A stretch of 64,000 nt of DNA from Chitinimonas prasina. Its GTDB lineage: Bacteria; Pseudomonadota; Gammaproteobacteria; Burkholderiales; Chitinimonadaceae. Made by a program: the position numbers and the translations under genes. Below are positions 28,201 through 38,219 of the stretch, piece by piece. The notes under the pieces were generated by a model that saw only the letters and a list, made by a program, of their open reading frames with translations, made no database searches and had not been told where the DNA came from. Within the stretch, counting starts at the first letter, position 1. Each line of letters opens with the position of its first letter. The DNA lies in contig NZ_BSOG01000003.1 of NCBI RefSeq assembly GCF_030160395.1, positions 62,001 through 126,000 of the forward strand. Direction: 5' to 3'.

Positions 28201-29697
28201 AACGATGGCATGCTGCATGCATTTGACGCCACCTCGGCCGGTATTGGTGGTGCGAAGGTAGCCACGGCGACTTCGGGCAAGGAGCTGTGGGCCTATATTC
28301 CCAGCATGCTGCTGCGCACCGGTGCCGATGCGCTGGATGAGGATGGCCGCAAGAATGGCCTGCAGAGCTATGCCTATTCGGAGGCTGCCAACCCGCCGTT
28401 CCGCAAGCATTTCCTGAGTGACGCAACGCCGACAATATTCGACGCCGATCTGGGCCATACCGGTGGCACCAAGGGGGCGGTGAATTGGCGCAGTCTGCTT
28501 ATCAGCGGCCTGAACAAGGGTGGCAAGGGGTACTTTGCCCTTGATGTGACCAACGGTGCTGCTGCTACCGAAGTCGATGTCGCTAACAAGCTGCTGTGGG
28601 AGTTCAAGGGTGATGCGGATATGGGCTATAGCTTCGGCTCAGTTACCGTATCTTGGATCAAGGATCATGGCTGGGTGGTGATTGTGCCATCCGGTTACAA
28701 CAACAGCACCGGTAATGGCGCGATCTGGATACTGAATGCCAAGACAGGTGCGGTAGTAAAGAAATTCACCATATCCTCGGCCGGCTGCGGTACCAACAGC
28801 TGTTTCCAGTTGCCTGGCCTCAGCGCCTCCAACCCGTTGAACTTGGGTAGCCTGGCGACTTTTGTCACCAGTCGTGATGAGGAACGCTTGTGGTCCATTT
28901 ATGCTGCGGATATGCAGGGCAATGTCTGGCGCATGGATGTCTCTGACGCCAATATGAATAACTGGAAGATTGTGAAGCTGGCAGAGCTGGACGGTGGCGC
29001 TGCACCCAAGGGGGTTTATGACAATACCCGTCAACCGGTGACGGTGAATCCGGCAATCGCCTGGGATTCTGCTGCAGACGCACGCTGGATCTTTGTTGGT
29101 ACAGGTTTGGACCAGAGCAAGGCTGACCGTGATGGCACCTTTGCACAGGCTAACCAAGTGCAGACCATGTACGCCATCCGTGACGGTAAGGCATTGGCGC
29201 CATTGACGGGCAGTGATCTGCCGGTGAAGCGCGATGTGATGGTGCCGGTGAACCGTGCCACAGTCGATGAGGTGAACATGGAGTCGCACAAGCGTGGCTG
29301 GTATATGGATCTGGCGCCCTCCGAACAGGTGCTTGGTATAGACCGTTTGGCCGAACGGGTGGTGCTACAGCCCTCTGCTGCGCTGGGCCAGGTGATTTTC
29401 GCCTCCACTATTCCGACCAAGGACCTCTGCTCTCCGGGTAACGTGGCACGTGTGTACGCACGCTCCTATCTGGCAGGCAAGGAAGGGCGTTCCTTCCTGA
29501 AGATAGGTACGGGCAATGTTGCCTATAAGGAGTTGACTACCGGTGCGGCTGCCAGTCCGCGACTGATACAGCTCAAGGGTGGCAAGATCGTGCTGCAGAG
29601 CGCGGATGTGAAGGGTGAGCTGACCAATGTGGGTCTGGAGAATGCAGATGTAACTCTGCAGAGCAAGACCAGCTGGCGTGAACTGATACCGGATTAA
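25246..29697 (+). CDS. pilY1: Type IV pilus tip adhesin / biogenesis factor PilY1
   Basis: A 1483-residue secreted protein. The signal peptide is TLVAMLALCQVVSVEA. The N-terminal VWA-like domain has a MIDAS motif FVYDTSGSM (Asp51, Ser53, Ser55). The C-terminal beta-propeller (from about residue 870) has GDIINSRPVVLSKA, YVNSNDGMLHAFDA, LLISGLNKGGKGYFALDV and DMQGNVWRMDVSD, typical of the PilY1 family. It is delivered to the pilus tip by PilV, PilW and PilX. It acts in adhesion, mechanosensing and control of retraction. ATG 25246 has GAGAGGA upstream. The N-terminal half is visibly AT-richer than the propeller half. Confidence 0.93.
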   Translation: MSDSKSFATKTLVAMLALCQVVSVEAVVPPLGNTPLNQTSLVEPNLMFVYDTSGSMAWSHVPDHGSSLNGDSLASANVVPATVGYKNALCNSLAFNPALTYDPPTRADGTLFPNSTWTSAYYDGLRTSKASATNTPSMPFSGYGATIDLSSEYFAWDLEEAALSLTPFRRGNNNAGSAINSVGNGASLNVVRKAAAGDLSPKVVVSGAGPNYVVRVYPGSVSATHNYQLNDLVALLQPASIAGIYRVTNVVNLAAATSYFEFSLQTTAALPTVASGTNWHFREPETNGNNLGDSQLYVFGTGSPYTAYLVTNGIQARMLDGYRVIDIDTQGGYANYNGTYNLLDVNSVDGNNGFAKFQVTTNYLPGTAGTQGDDIGRFYQATELPSAAHYYAYTGTDPAPKDHTDVKCKEAPTVSIVDGKKVLGNSTNFTKVLIPLPTVDTIDTLYKTDGGAPITMTKAELNRRFANWFTYYRRRSMTMKSAVSTAFGSIDGDYRVGFMTIHAQPSHITTAGGSTFRPVGKFVGTTTGTVRGNWYSTLFAAPESGSTPLREALAGVGRYYGNKYSATVADPMYSNLNGGACQRNYTILSTDGMWNSNTPNPLNCSNCAVGLTATPSNDSNTVLDADSATGPATFAPFRLRSDGAFDGKNSSGTLADVALHYYGQDIRPDLPNNYGTANPANFQNMVSHTIGLGLSGRLKFIEDYKTSVDPASDFNRIKTGVATCSAAGGGTGASVCDWPDANTGNPNGTYPERVDDLWHAAVNGRGTFFSAKDPGSLARGLIKALTDIKADVFKAVAPSTASPVLSDDDNVAYVASYRNGSWSGRLEAKLINPETGEYLPGPPIWRAHQKLDAAVLSGGGTGWDTQRRIAVGTGSGTAVPFRWASLPAAHRTVLEDGKTAAYGESLLNYLRGDKSNEGESGSKLFRARGDDTVGDTTIGILGDIINSRPVVLSKATSRYSQDYHEGYDAFVTSVKNRPPVVYVNSNDGMLHAFDATSAGIGGAKVATATSGKELWAYIPSMLLRTGADALDEDGRKNGLQSYAYSEAANPPFRKHFLSDATPTIFDADLGHTGGTKGAVNWRSLLISGLNKGGKGYFALDVTNGAAATEVDVANKLLWEFKGDADMGYSFGSVTVSWIKDHGWVVIVPSGYNNSTGNGAIWILNAKTGAVVKKFTISSAGCGTNSCFQLPGLSASNPLNLGSLATFVTSRDEERLWSIYAADMQGNVWRMDVSDANMNNWKIVKLAELDGGAAPKGVYDNTRQPVTVNPAIAWDSAADARWIFVGTGLDQSKADRDGTFAQANQVQTMYAIRDGKALAPLTGSDLPVKRDVMVPVNRATVDEVNMESHKRGWYMDLAPSEQVLGIDRLAERVVLQPSAALGQVIFASTIPTKDLCSPGNVARVYARSYLAGKEGRSFLKIGTGNVAYKELTTGAAASPRLIQLKGGKIVLQSADVKGELTNVGLENADVTLQSKTSWRELIPD

Positions 29698-29723
29698 TCC
29701 ACGGTATAGGTTCGCAAGAAAGC

Positions 29724-29749
29724 AGGGGCACCTAAGGGTGCCCCTTTTT
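29724..29749 (+). terminator. Rho-independent terminator after pilY1
   Basis: GGGGCACC-TAAG-GGTGCCCC followed by five T residues, 28 bp after the pilY1 stop. Confidence 0.9.
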
Positions 29750-29821
29750 CTTGTGCTGAGTATGGGCGACAGGTATCGATCTGGTAGGGCGTGAAGCCTG
29801 CTCAGGTGGAGAGGCTTGCTA

Positions 29822-29996
29822 TTACCGGGGGGGACCTCCCCCCGCAAAATCGTAGCGCTGAGAAGTGGAGATTTCTGGCAAATTTAGCGCCTTGCGAGGC
29901 AGGAGATTTGTCATGAAGAAGTCGAAATTCACGGAAGAGCAGATCGCATTTGCACTTCGCCAAGCGGAGTCGGGTACGACGGTTGCGGACGTCTAA
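29822..29996 (+). mobile_element. Remnant of an IS3-family insertion sequence (left end plus orfA start)
   Basis: A GC palindrome (29824-29840) is followed by a leader and then ATG 29913, which opens MKKSKFTEEQIAFALRQAES. This is the N-terminus of IS3-family OrfA transposases (IS407-like group). The frame stops after 27 codons at a TAA created at the junction near 29994. The rest of orfA, orfB and the right end are missing. It is clearly dead. Confidence 0.75.
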
Positions 29997-30185
29997 CGCG
30001 ACGACGGATTCCAGCAGGATGGCGTTCTCGCCACGGAAGGCGGCCAGCAGCATCTCTGGTGTATCCATGGGTTCGCAGCCATAGCCTTCTTGCGCCCAGG
30101 CGGAGGCCAGTTCGGGATAGCGGATGGTTGGCAGCTCGCGGAAGAGCAGGGAGCCGCTGTATTCGATGGTGTGCTGTGTGCTCAT
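29997..30185 (-). pseudogene. 5' fragment of an unidentified gene truncated by the IS remnant
   Basis: The minus strand carries about 62 codons from ATG 30185 (MSTQHTIEYSGSLLFRELP.. ending ..FRGENAILLESVV) that stop making sense exactly where the IS sequence begins. The composition and regular amino-acid pattern look like real coding sequence. I do not recognise the family. The 3' part is absent from the window. Confidence 0.5.
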
Positions 30186-30258
30186 GGCGCGGTTGGTGTG
30201 GTGTGGGCGTGGCGAGAGGATATAGATCGCCACCACAGACGTAAGCGCAATAAGAGCC

Positions 30259-30372
30259 GCTAACAAAACCCTTCTGGCGTTGTTGTGCAAACTTGCCGTA
30301 CCTACGTACTGTCAGCTGCGCGCGCCAGCGTTTGCACGCCTAGCCAGAACCGCTGCGCTGGGTTTTGTTAGC
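30259..30372. repeat. Inverted-repeat element, family A, copy 2
   Basis: A 114-bp element with perfect 13-bp terminal inverted repeats, GCTAACAAAACCC and GGGTTTTGTTAGC. A second inner pair (TTCTGGC near 30275 and GCCAGAA near 30342) is also inverted. It is the longest and best-preserved of the three copies. It sits between the broken gene and the ilvC terminators. Confidence 0.85.
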
Positions 30373-30422
30373 AGCGCTAAGTGCCGGGTTGCATGGCTTG
30401 GGCACGGGGGCATTGGCCATGC

Positions 30423-30480
30423 AAAAGGCCGGCAAAGCCGGCCTTGGGTGTGGCGCATGGGGCGAATGCTGCGCCCCATG
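30423..30480 (-). terminator. Tandem hairpins downstream of ilvC
   Basis: Two stems lie just after the ilvC stop. CATGGGGCG/CGCCCCATG (30456-30480) comes first on the minus strand. AAGGCCGGC-TTT-GCCGGCCTT with a short TTTT (30423-30445) follows. The second is the likelier terminator. Confidence 0.65.
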
Positions 30481-30487
30481 GTGGTGC

Positions 30488-32069
<1,582 letters not shown>

Positions 32070-32082
32070 GGGTCTCTCCTCC

Positions 32083-33843
32083 TTAGCTCAGGTTGCCGTA
32101 GTCGCGCTCTTTTGCGACGGTGCCTTGTTGCAGGTGGCGCATATGCGGTGGCAGATCCATCTGGCTCAGGCCGCGGTTGTTCTGCACCATGGGGAAGACG
32201 TTCTCGGTCTGGTCGGTGATGAAGTCCATGAACACCAGCCGCTCTTTCAGCTTCATGGCCTCGCGCAGGGCGGGTTCCACATCGGCTGGACGCTCGATCT
32301 TCATGCCGACGTGGCCATAGGCTTCGGCCAGTTTCACGAAATCGGGCAGCGCATCCATATAGGATTCGGAATAGCGGTTGCCGTAGAAGAACTCCTGCCA
32401 CTGCCGCACCATGCCCAGATAGCGGTTGTTCAGGTTAATCACCTTCACCGGGGTGTGGTACTGCTTGCAGGTGGAGAGCTCCTGAATGTTCATCTGGATG
32501 GAGGCTTCACCGGTAATGCAGGCCACGGTGGCATCGGGGTTGGCCAGCTGCACGCCCATGGCGGCAGGCAGGCCAAAGCCCATGGTGCCCAGGCCGCCGG
32601 AGTTGATCCAGCGGCGTGGCTTGTTGAACTTGTAGTACTGCGCCGCCCACATCTGGTGCTGGCCCACATCGGAGGTGACGAAGGCATCGCCGCCGGTGAT
32701 CTCGTACAGGGTCTGCACCACGAACTGCGGCTTGATGATGTCGCTGTTTGCGTCGAACTTGAGGCAGTTGTGGCTGCGCCATTCTTCCAGCTGCTTCCAC
32801 CAGTTGGCTAGGTGCTCGGCATTGGGGCGGGCGCCGGTCTGCCGCAGCAGCGCCAGCATCTCGTCCAGCACATCGCGCACATTGCCGACAATGGGGATGT
32901 CCACCTTTACGCGCTTGGCGATGGAGGAAGGGTCGATGTCGATATGGACGATCTTCTTGGGCGAGCTGAGGAAGTGCGAGGGCACCGAGATGACGCGATC
33001 GTCAAAGCGGGCGCCGATGGCGATCAGCACGTCGCAGTGCTGCATGGCCATATTGGCTTCGTACAGGCCGTGCATGCCCAACATGCCCAGGTTTTGCGGA
33101 TCGGAGCCGGAGAAAGCGCCCAGGGCCATCAAGGTGTTGGTGGCGGGCACGCCCAGCATCTTGACCAGTTCGGTAACCTGGTTGGAGGCATTGGACAGCA
33201 CGGCACCGCCGCCGATATAGATCAGTGGCCGCTTGGCGTCGCTCAGGAGATTGACGGCCTTCTTGATCTGGCCGGGGTGACCCTTGGCTGGCGGGTTGTA
33301 GGACCGCAGGCTGACCGATTGCGGGTAGTGGAACTCCGCACGGGCCAGTGTGATGTCCTTGGGGATATCAACCACGACAGGGCCGGGGCGGCCGGTGGTG
33401 GCGATATGGAAAGCCTTCTTCATGGCGCTGGCGATGTCGCGTACATCCTTGACCAGGATGTTGTGCTTTACGCAGGGCCGGGTGATGCCGACCATGTCGA
33501 CTTCCTGGAAGGCGTCGAGACCAATGGCGGGCGTGGGCACCTGGCCCGAGATCACCACCATGGGGATGGAATCGAGGTAGGCGGTGGCAATGCCGGTAAT
33601 GGCATTGGTGGCACCAGGGCCGGAGGTGACCAGCGCTACCCCGACCTTGTGCGAGGAGCGTGAGTAGCCATCAGCGGCGTGCACGGCACCTTGTTCGTGG
33701 CGCACCAGCACGTGCTTGAATTTGTCTTGCTTGAAGATTGCGTCGTAGATTTCGAGGACAGCGCCACCCGGGTAGCCGAAGACGAATTCAACGCCTTCTT
33801 CCTGCAAACAACGGATGACGATTTCCGCACCGGATATTTCCAT
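32083..33843 (-). CDS. ilvI: Acetolactate synthase large (catalytic) subunit
   Basis: A 586-residue TPP enzyme that makes acetolactate or acetohydroxybutyrate. Features are FVFGYPGGAVLEIYDAI, the catalytic glutamate region RHEQGAVHAADGYSR, the FAD/central domain, and the TPP-Mg region TGEASIQMNIQELST..INLNNRYLGMVRQW. ATG 33843 has AAGGAAG upstream. It is the first gene of the ilv operon. No leucine- or valine-rich leader peptide could be recognised in the 500-bp upstream region. Confidence 0.96.
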   Translation of the reverse strand: MEISGAEIVIRCLQEEGVEFVFGYPGGAVLEIYDAIFKQDKFKHVLVRHEQGAVHAADGYSRSSHKVGVALVTSGPGATNAITGIATAYLDSIPMVVISGQVPTPAIGLDAFQEVDMVGITRPCVKHNILVKDVRDIASAMKKAFHIATTGRPGPVVVDIPKDITLARAEFHYPQSVSLRSYNPPAKGHPGQIKKAVNLLSDAKRPLIYIGGGAVLSNASNQVTELVKMLGVPATNTLMALGAFSGSDPQNLGMLGMHGLYEANMAMQHCDVLIAIGARFDDRVISVPSHFLSSPKKIVHIDIDPSSIAKRVKVDIPIVGNVRDVLDEMLALLRQTGARPNAEHLANWWKQLEEWRSHNCLKFDANSDIIKPQFVVQTLYEITGGDAFVTSDVGQHQMWAAQYYKFNKPRRWINSGGLGTMGFGLPAAMGVQLANPDATVACITGEASIQMNIQELSTCKQYHTPVKVINLNNRYLGMVRQWQEFFYGNRYSESYMDALPDFVKLAEAYGHVGMKIERPADVEPALREAMKLKERLVFMDFITDQTENVFPMVQNNRGLSQMDLPPHMRHLQQGTVAKERDYGNLS

Positions 33844-34375
33844 GATGTCTTCCTTGGTAAAGGGGACACTAAAACAGACCGAGGCGACGTGTGACAGACA
33901 GCCCTACCCGGAGACTGGCCCGCACTGCTGTGCAGGTGGGTACGCGCACCCGACGCCTTGGAAAAGACGCCAGACCAACGCACCGTTACCGGGGCGACTG
34001 CGAATCGGCATCTGCCGACTCAAGCCAACTTGCAACGACAACCAAGATCTGCAACCAATGCAGCAGAAAAGCCGATAAAGCTTTTGTATATCACGGGCAC
34101 GTAATAGCTACGCACCAGAACCAACCGGGTTGTCACCTCGCGCTGGCTTGTGGCTGGCGGGTGACCATCGAGACTTGCTGCCGATGTGGTGCCGGCAAGC
34201 GAGTTGCAAGCGGCACCGTCCGTGGCGGAGAGGATGGGTGTGACCATAGCCGACCTGACCGGGGCAGGTCAAGTGCCGCAATGCAACATGGGCGATGCTA
34301 AACCGCTGTTTGCAAAACGACTTCCGCGCACGTCACTGCTATCATCGCGCCCCCGTCTCTTGTCTGCCCTGCGCT
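33844..34375. other. Divergent intergenic region ilvI / sigma factor
   Basis: About 530 bp without a supportable gene. It must contain promoters for the ilv operon (minus) and the sigma operon (plus). The minus strand has an AT-rich patch at 34076-34092 (GATATACAAAAGC) that could be a -10 region, but no box pair was convincing. Confidence 0.4.
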
Positions 34376-34951
34376 GTGCCCACTCCGTCCTCCCTTGCCG
34401 ATTTCCTTGCTGCAGCCGAACACCGGGCCTTCCGGCAAGCCATGTTTGCCGTGCAGAACGAGGATGCGGCATTGGATCTGGTGCAGGATGCCATGCTCAA
34501 GCTGGTGGAGCGCTATGCCGGCCAGCCGGCCGAAGAATGGCCCTTGCTGTTTCAACGGATATTGCAGAACGCAATACGGGACTATTATCGTCGTAGCAAG
34601 GTGCGCAATCTGTGGGTGGGCCTGCTGTCTGCGCTGCACCTACGCCAGGGCGAAGACGAAGATAGCGAGCCGGACCCGCTGGACACGCTGGCGGTGGAGC
34701 CTGGCTGCGAGGCCTTACAGCAGCCCGATGTGCAATGGGGGCGACGCCAGATGCTGGCCTTGCTGGAGGACGGCCTGGCACATTTGCCCTTGCGTCAACG
34801 GCAGGCCTTCCTGCTGCGTTATCTGGAGGAGATGGACGTGGCCGACACGGCGGTGGCCATGGGCTGCTCGGAAGGCAGCGTCAAGACGCATTGCTCGCGG
34901 GCATGCCACAGCCTGGCAGACTGGCTGCGAGAGAGAGGGGTGGAGCCATGA
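34376..34951 (+). CDS. RNA polymerase sigma factor (ECF-like sigma-70 family)
   Basis: A 191-residue sigma factor. Region 2 (AMFAVQNEDAALDLVQDAMLKLVERY, then LFQRILQNAIRDYYRR) precedes an acidic linker. Region 4 follows with the HTH (LPLRQRQAFLLRYLEEMDVADTA..MGCSEGSVKTHCSRA; shown in two pieces). GTG 34376 (MPTPSSLADFL) was chosen because it starts just before the conserved region. It overlaps the DUF3619 gene by 4 bp. DUF3619, with one membrane helix, may be its anti-sigma. This block is common next to ilvI in betaproteobacteria. Confidence 0.85.
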   Translation: MPTPSSLADFLAAAEHRAFRQAMFAVQNEDAALDLVQDAMLKLVERYAGQPAEEWPLLFQRILQNAIRDYYRRSKVRNLWVGLLSALHLRQGEDEDSEPDPLDTLAVEPGCEALQQPDVQWGRRQMLALLEDGLAHLPLRQRQAFLLRYLEEMDVADTAVAMGCSEGSVKTHCSRACHSLADWLRERGVEP

Positions 34952-35322
34952 GCAAGTCGCAGTGGGAGGAAGACACCTTTGGCAAAGCCGCTGCCAGCCA
35001 ACTGGCTGCGCAGCCGCTGTCGCTGCGGCAGCAGCAAAGGCTGGCCCAGGCGCGGCAGGTAGCGCTGGCACTACAGCAGGCCGGCTCACGGGGCTGGCGC
35101 TTGGGCTTGGTGCGCTGGCTGGGGTTGCACCCGGTGGCTAGCCGGCGTGCGGGTCAGGCGGCCTGGCTGGCGCTGTGCCTGGGCGTCGGCTTGTTTTGGT
35201 GGCAGCAAGGCAATGCCGGTTCGATAGACGACGATATCGATGCGCAGCTGCTGGCCGACGAGGTGCCCATGGAAGTGTGGCTGTCCGATTCGGTGGAGCA
35301 CCTGGCCAGGGAGGCCTCGTGA
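34948..35322 (+). CDS. DUF3619 single-pass membrane protein, possible anti-sigma factor
   Basis: A 124-residue protein with a soluble, glutamine-rich cytoplasmic N-terminus, one transmembrane helix (about residues 70-87, AAWLALCLGVGLFWWQQG), and an acidic periplasmic tail (DDDIDAQLLADEVPMEVW). It matches the DUF3619 family. It is coupled by ATGA to the sigma factor gene upstream and by GTGA to DUF3106 downstream. Topology and coupling suggest it sequesters the sigma factor. No zinc-binding anti-sigma motif is present, so this is inference. Confidence 0.75.
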   Translation: MSKSQWEEDTFGKAAASQLAAQPLSLRQQQRLAQARQVALALQQAGSRGWRLGLVRWLGLHPVASRRAGQAAWLALCLGVGLFWWQQGNAGSIDDDIDAQLLADEVPMEVWLSDSVEHLAREAS

Positions 35323-35678
35323 GGCGCCTGGGATTGTCGTTGCTGCTATTCTGCGCCGCCACGGCCGTGGCGGCAGCGCCTCCGGCGGATTGGGTGGCCC
35401 TGGCGCCGGCCCAGCAGGCGGTGCTGGCGCCGCTGGCAGCGGAGTGGGCCAGCTATAGCGCCGGCCAGCGGCAGCATCTGTTGGCCTTGGCCGAGCAATA
35501 TCCCCACCATAGCGCGGCCGAGCGCAGCCGCATCGACGCCCGCATACGCCATTGGGCCAGCTTGAGCCCAGCCGAACGCAACCGGGCGCGTGACAACTAC
35601 AAGAAGGTGCAGCGCCTGCCCTCGCCCCAGCGCGAGCAGGTCAAGGAAAAGCTCAAGCAGGTGCAGGCGGCCAACTGA
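35319..35678 (+). CDS. DUF3106 periplasmic protein
   Basis: A 119-residue exported protein: signal RRLGLSLLLFCAATAVAAA, then a helical, Arg/Gln-rich body with repeated WASLSPAERNRARDNYKK-like units (LAPAQQAVLAPLAAEW, LSPAERNRARDNY). This pattern resembles Spy/CpxP-type helical periplasmic proteins and matches DUF3106. It starts at GTG 35319, overlapping DUF3619. It could be the periplasmic sensor for the sigma/anti-sigma pair. Confidence 0.75.
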   Translation: MRRLGLSLLLFCAATAVAAAPPADWVALAPAQQAVLAPLAAEWASYSAGQRQHLLALAEQYPHHSAAERSRIDARIRHWASLSPAERNRARDNYKKVQRLPSPQREQVKEKLKQVQAAN

Positions 35679-35750
35679 TCCTGGTTGCGGCTTGTCTTAT
35701 CCGGGCTTGCGCCGTATCTTGGCGGGCTTGTCTTGCATGCAGGTTGCACC

Positions 35751-36248
35751 ATGTCGGTAGAACACCCTCTTGCCCCCCGGTGGCGGCGTCTTGTCTCCCT
35801 TTGCTATGAGAGCCTGCTGCTGCTGGCCGTGATTCTGGTCGCCGGCATGCTGTTCCAGTTGTTGTTCAGCCGGTTGGCGGGTACCCCGGCCCAGTTCGCG
35901 TTTCTGATTCTGGTGCTGTACGGCTACTTTGCCTGGTGCTGGCGCCGCTCGGGCCAGACACTGGCCATGAAGACCTGGCGGCTGCAGTTGCGCAACCGCG
36001 CCAACCAGCTGCCCAGTATGTGGCAGGTCAGTCTGCGGTTTGCCCTGTGCCTGCTGGTCTACGCACCGCTGATACCGCTGTGGGCCTATACCAAGCATGT
36101 GCCGGACATGAAATGGCTGCTATGGCTGGGCCTGGTCTGGATGGCGCTGCCCTGGCTGTGGGCGCTGATAGATCGCGAGCAGCAATGCCTGCATGACAGG
36201 CTGGCCGGCATCCGGGTGGTATTGCTGCCCATACACCGCGCTGATTAG
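35751..36248 (+). CDS. RDD family membrane protein
   Basis: A 165-residue protein with three or four hydrophobic segments. The RDD signature is present: an Arg and two Asp in APRWRRLVSLCYE, GYFAWCWRRSGQTLAMKTWRL and LIDREQQCLHDRLAG. The family is thought to include small transporters or membrane scaffolds. ATG 35751 was chosen over 35685 for normal family length. It is the last gene of the sigma cluster. Confidence 0.85.
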   Translation: MSVEHPLAPRWRRLVSLCYESLLLLAVILVAGMLFQLLFSRLAGTPAQFAFLILVLYGYFAWCWRRSGQTLAMKTWRLQLRNRANQLPSMWQVSLRFALCLLVYAPLIPLWAYTKHVPDMKWLLWLGLVWMALPWLWALIDREQQCLHDRLAGIRVVLLPIHRAD

Positions 36249-36360
36249 GCGTCGCTGGCAATACCGTTCGCCTTGCACTGGCGCCAGGGCGCTGCCCTGC
36301 CACCGTATGGGCTTGACGCTTGGGGTATAATTTCTGCCTTGATATTCAATGAGGTATGAC

Positions 36361-37077
36361 ATGCGCCCCTCTGGCCGCCAACCCAACCAGCTTCGCGATG
36401 TCCGCATCACCCGTCACTACACCCGCCATGCCGAAGGTTCGGTGTTGATCGAGATGGGGGGCACCAAGGTTATTTGCACGGCGTCGGTAGAAGAAAGCGT
36501 GCCACCTTTTCTGAAAGGTAAGGGCGAAGGCTGGGTGACCGCCGAGTACGGCATGTTGCCCCGTTCCACCCATAGCCGCATGAAGCGCGAGGCGGCCAGC
36601 GGCAAGCAGAGCGGCCGCACCCAGGAAATACAGCGCCTGATAGGCCGCAGCCTGCGTGCCGTGGTGGACATGAAGGCCCTGGGCGAGCGCCAGATCAGCA
36701 TAGACTGCGACGTGATACAGGCCGACGGCGGCACCCGCTGCGCCAGCATTACCGGCGCCTTCGTGGCCCTGCAGGATGCCATTGCCAGCCTGATGGCGGC
36801 AGGCAAGCTGAGCAGCAATCCTATCCGCCAGCATGTGGCAGCTGTTTCGGTGGGTATCTACCAGGGTGTGCCGGTGCTGGATCTGGATTACCTGGAAGAC
36901 AGCGACTGCGATACCGACATGAATGTGGTGATGACGGCGGCCGGCGGTTTTGTCGAACTGCAGGGCACGGCCGAGGGTGCGCCCTTCAGCCGCGAGGAAA
37001 TGAACGCGCTGGTGAATCTGGCGGATGCGGGCATTGCGCAGCTGATTGATGCCCAGAAAGCTGCTTTGGCTGGTTGA
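36361..37077 (+). CDS. rph: Ribonuclease PH
   Basis: A 238-residue phosphorolytic 3'-5' exoribonuclease that trims tRNA 3' ends. Motifs are [35 protein letters not shown] (phosphate site), [10 protein letters not shown] and [27 protein letters not shown] box lies at 36326-36331 with no good -35. ATG 36361 gives the standard N-terminus. Confidence 0.97.
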   Translation: MRPSGRQPNQLRDVRITRHYTRHAEGSVLIEMGGTKVICTASVEESVPPFLKGKGEGWVTAEYGMLPRSTHSRMKREAASGKQSGRTQEIQRLIGRSLRAVVDMKALGERQISIDCDVIQADGGTRCASITGAFVALQDAIASLMAAGKLSSNPIRQHVAAVSVGIYQGVPVLDLDYLEDSDCDTDMNVVMTAAGGFVELQGTAEGAPFSREEMNALVNLADAGIAQLIDAQKAALAG

Positions 37078-37182
37078 GTCTGGCGGGCGGCCGCCAAGTC
37101 CTCCGTGGGTAGCAAGCCTGGCAGCACTTTTGCCGGCTTGCGCTCACGGCTACGGGGTGGAATTTTCATATAAATCAGATGG

Positions 37183-38205
37183 TTGAAATTCGTGCTTAAC
37201 GTAATATCCCCCGCTGTCGCGGCTTCTCCCCCTGCCAGGCGCATCTGCCTTGCGCCAATGTTGGACTGGACGGACCGGCACTACCGATTTTTCTTGCGCC
37301 AGATCACCCGCCACACCTTTCTCTATACCGAGATGGTGACCACGGGCGCCATCCTGCATGGCGACAAGGCGCGGTTTCTGGATTTCAGCGAGGCGGAGCA
37401 CCCGGTGGCGCTGCAACTGGGGGGCTCGGAGCCGGCTGATCTGGCGGCGTGTGCCCGGTTGGCACAGCAGTGGGGCTATGACGAGGTCAATATCAATGTG
37501 GGCTGCCCCAGCGAGCGGGTGCAGTCGGGGGCGTTTGGCGCCTGTCTGATGGAGGAGCCGCAGCTGGTGGCCGATTGCGTCAAGGCCATGCGGGATGCGG
37601 TGAGCATTCCGGTGACGGTCAAGCACCGTATCGGCATCAACGAGGTGGAGCACTACGAGTATCTGCGCGACTTTGTCGGGACGGTGGCGGATGCCGGCTG
37701 CGAGGTGTTCATCGCCCACGCCCGCAACGCCATACTGAAGGGTCTGAGCCCCAAGGAGAACCGCGAGGTGCCACCCCTGAAGTATCACTATGTGCACAGG
37801 CTTAAACGAGATTTTCCGCAGTTGGAGATCATCATCAACGGTGGCCTGGACAATTGGCAGGCGGTGGATGAGCAGCTGCAGCATGTGGACGGGGTGATGA
37901 TAGGCCGCATGGCCTACCACGACCCTTACCAGTTTGCCGAGGTGGATGCCCGCTATTACGGTGATGAGCAGGCTGTGGCGAGCCGGGCCGAGGTAGCCCG
38001 AGCCCTGATGCCCTATATTGCCGAGCGCATGGCGGCTGGGCGCAGCCAGCCCAAGCATATTGTCCGGCATGTGCTGGGCTTGTTCCAGGGGCGACCCGGG
38101 GCGCGCAACTGGCGGCGCATGCTCAGTGACAGCAAGGTATTGAATGGGGCAGGGCCGGAGTTGATCGAGGCGGCCCTGGCGGAAGTGGAACCGGTGGTGG
38201 CTTAG
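37183..38205 (+). CDS. dusA: tRNA-dihydrouridine(20/20a) synthase
   Basis: A 340-residue flavoprotein reducing uridine in the tRNA D-loop. Features are LAPMLDWTDRHYRFFLRQI, the catalytic cysteine in INVGCPSERVQSGAFGACLM, FMN/phosphate contacts KHRIGIN and FIAHARNAILKGLSPKENR, and INGGLDNW. This is the DusA subfamily. Start is TTG 37183 or GTG 37192; neither has a strong ribosome site. A hairpin (37112-37141, GCAAGCC..GGCTTGC) precedes it. Confidence 0.93.
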   Translation: MKFVLNVISPAVAASPPARRICLAPMLDWTDRHYRFFLRQITRHTFLYTEMVTTGAILHGDKARFLDFSEAEHPVALQLGGSEPADLAACARLAQQWGYDEVNINVGCPSERVQSGAFGACLMEEPQLVADCVKAMRDAVSIPVTVKHRIGINEVEHYEYLRDFVGTVADAGCEVFIAHARNAILKGLSPKENREVPPLKYHYVHRLKRDFPQLEIIINGGLDNWQAVDEQLQHVDGVMIGRMAYHDPYQFAEVDARYYGDEQAVASRAEVARALMPYIAERMAAGRSQPKHIVRHVLGLFQGRPGARNWRRMLSDSKVLNGAGPELIEAALAEVEPVVA

Positions 38206-38219
38206 CGATGGAGCAGTGC

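Noticed and set aside
29802..30290. A continuous 162-codon minus-strand frame
   Set aside because: It is a chance fusion: N-terminus from the repeat, middle from the broken gene, C-terminus from antisense IS sequence.
33844..34020. Leader peptide/attenuator for ilvI
   Set aside because: The only small frame (from about 34012 on the minus strand) is not enriched in Ile, Val or Leu and no terminator hairpin with T-run follows.
36312..36331. TTGAC plus TATAAT as the rph promoter
   Set aside because: The boxes are only about 8 bp apart; only the TATAAT could be used.
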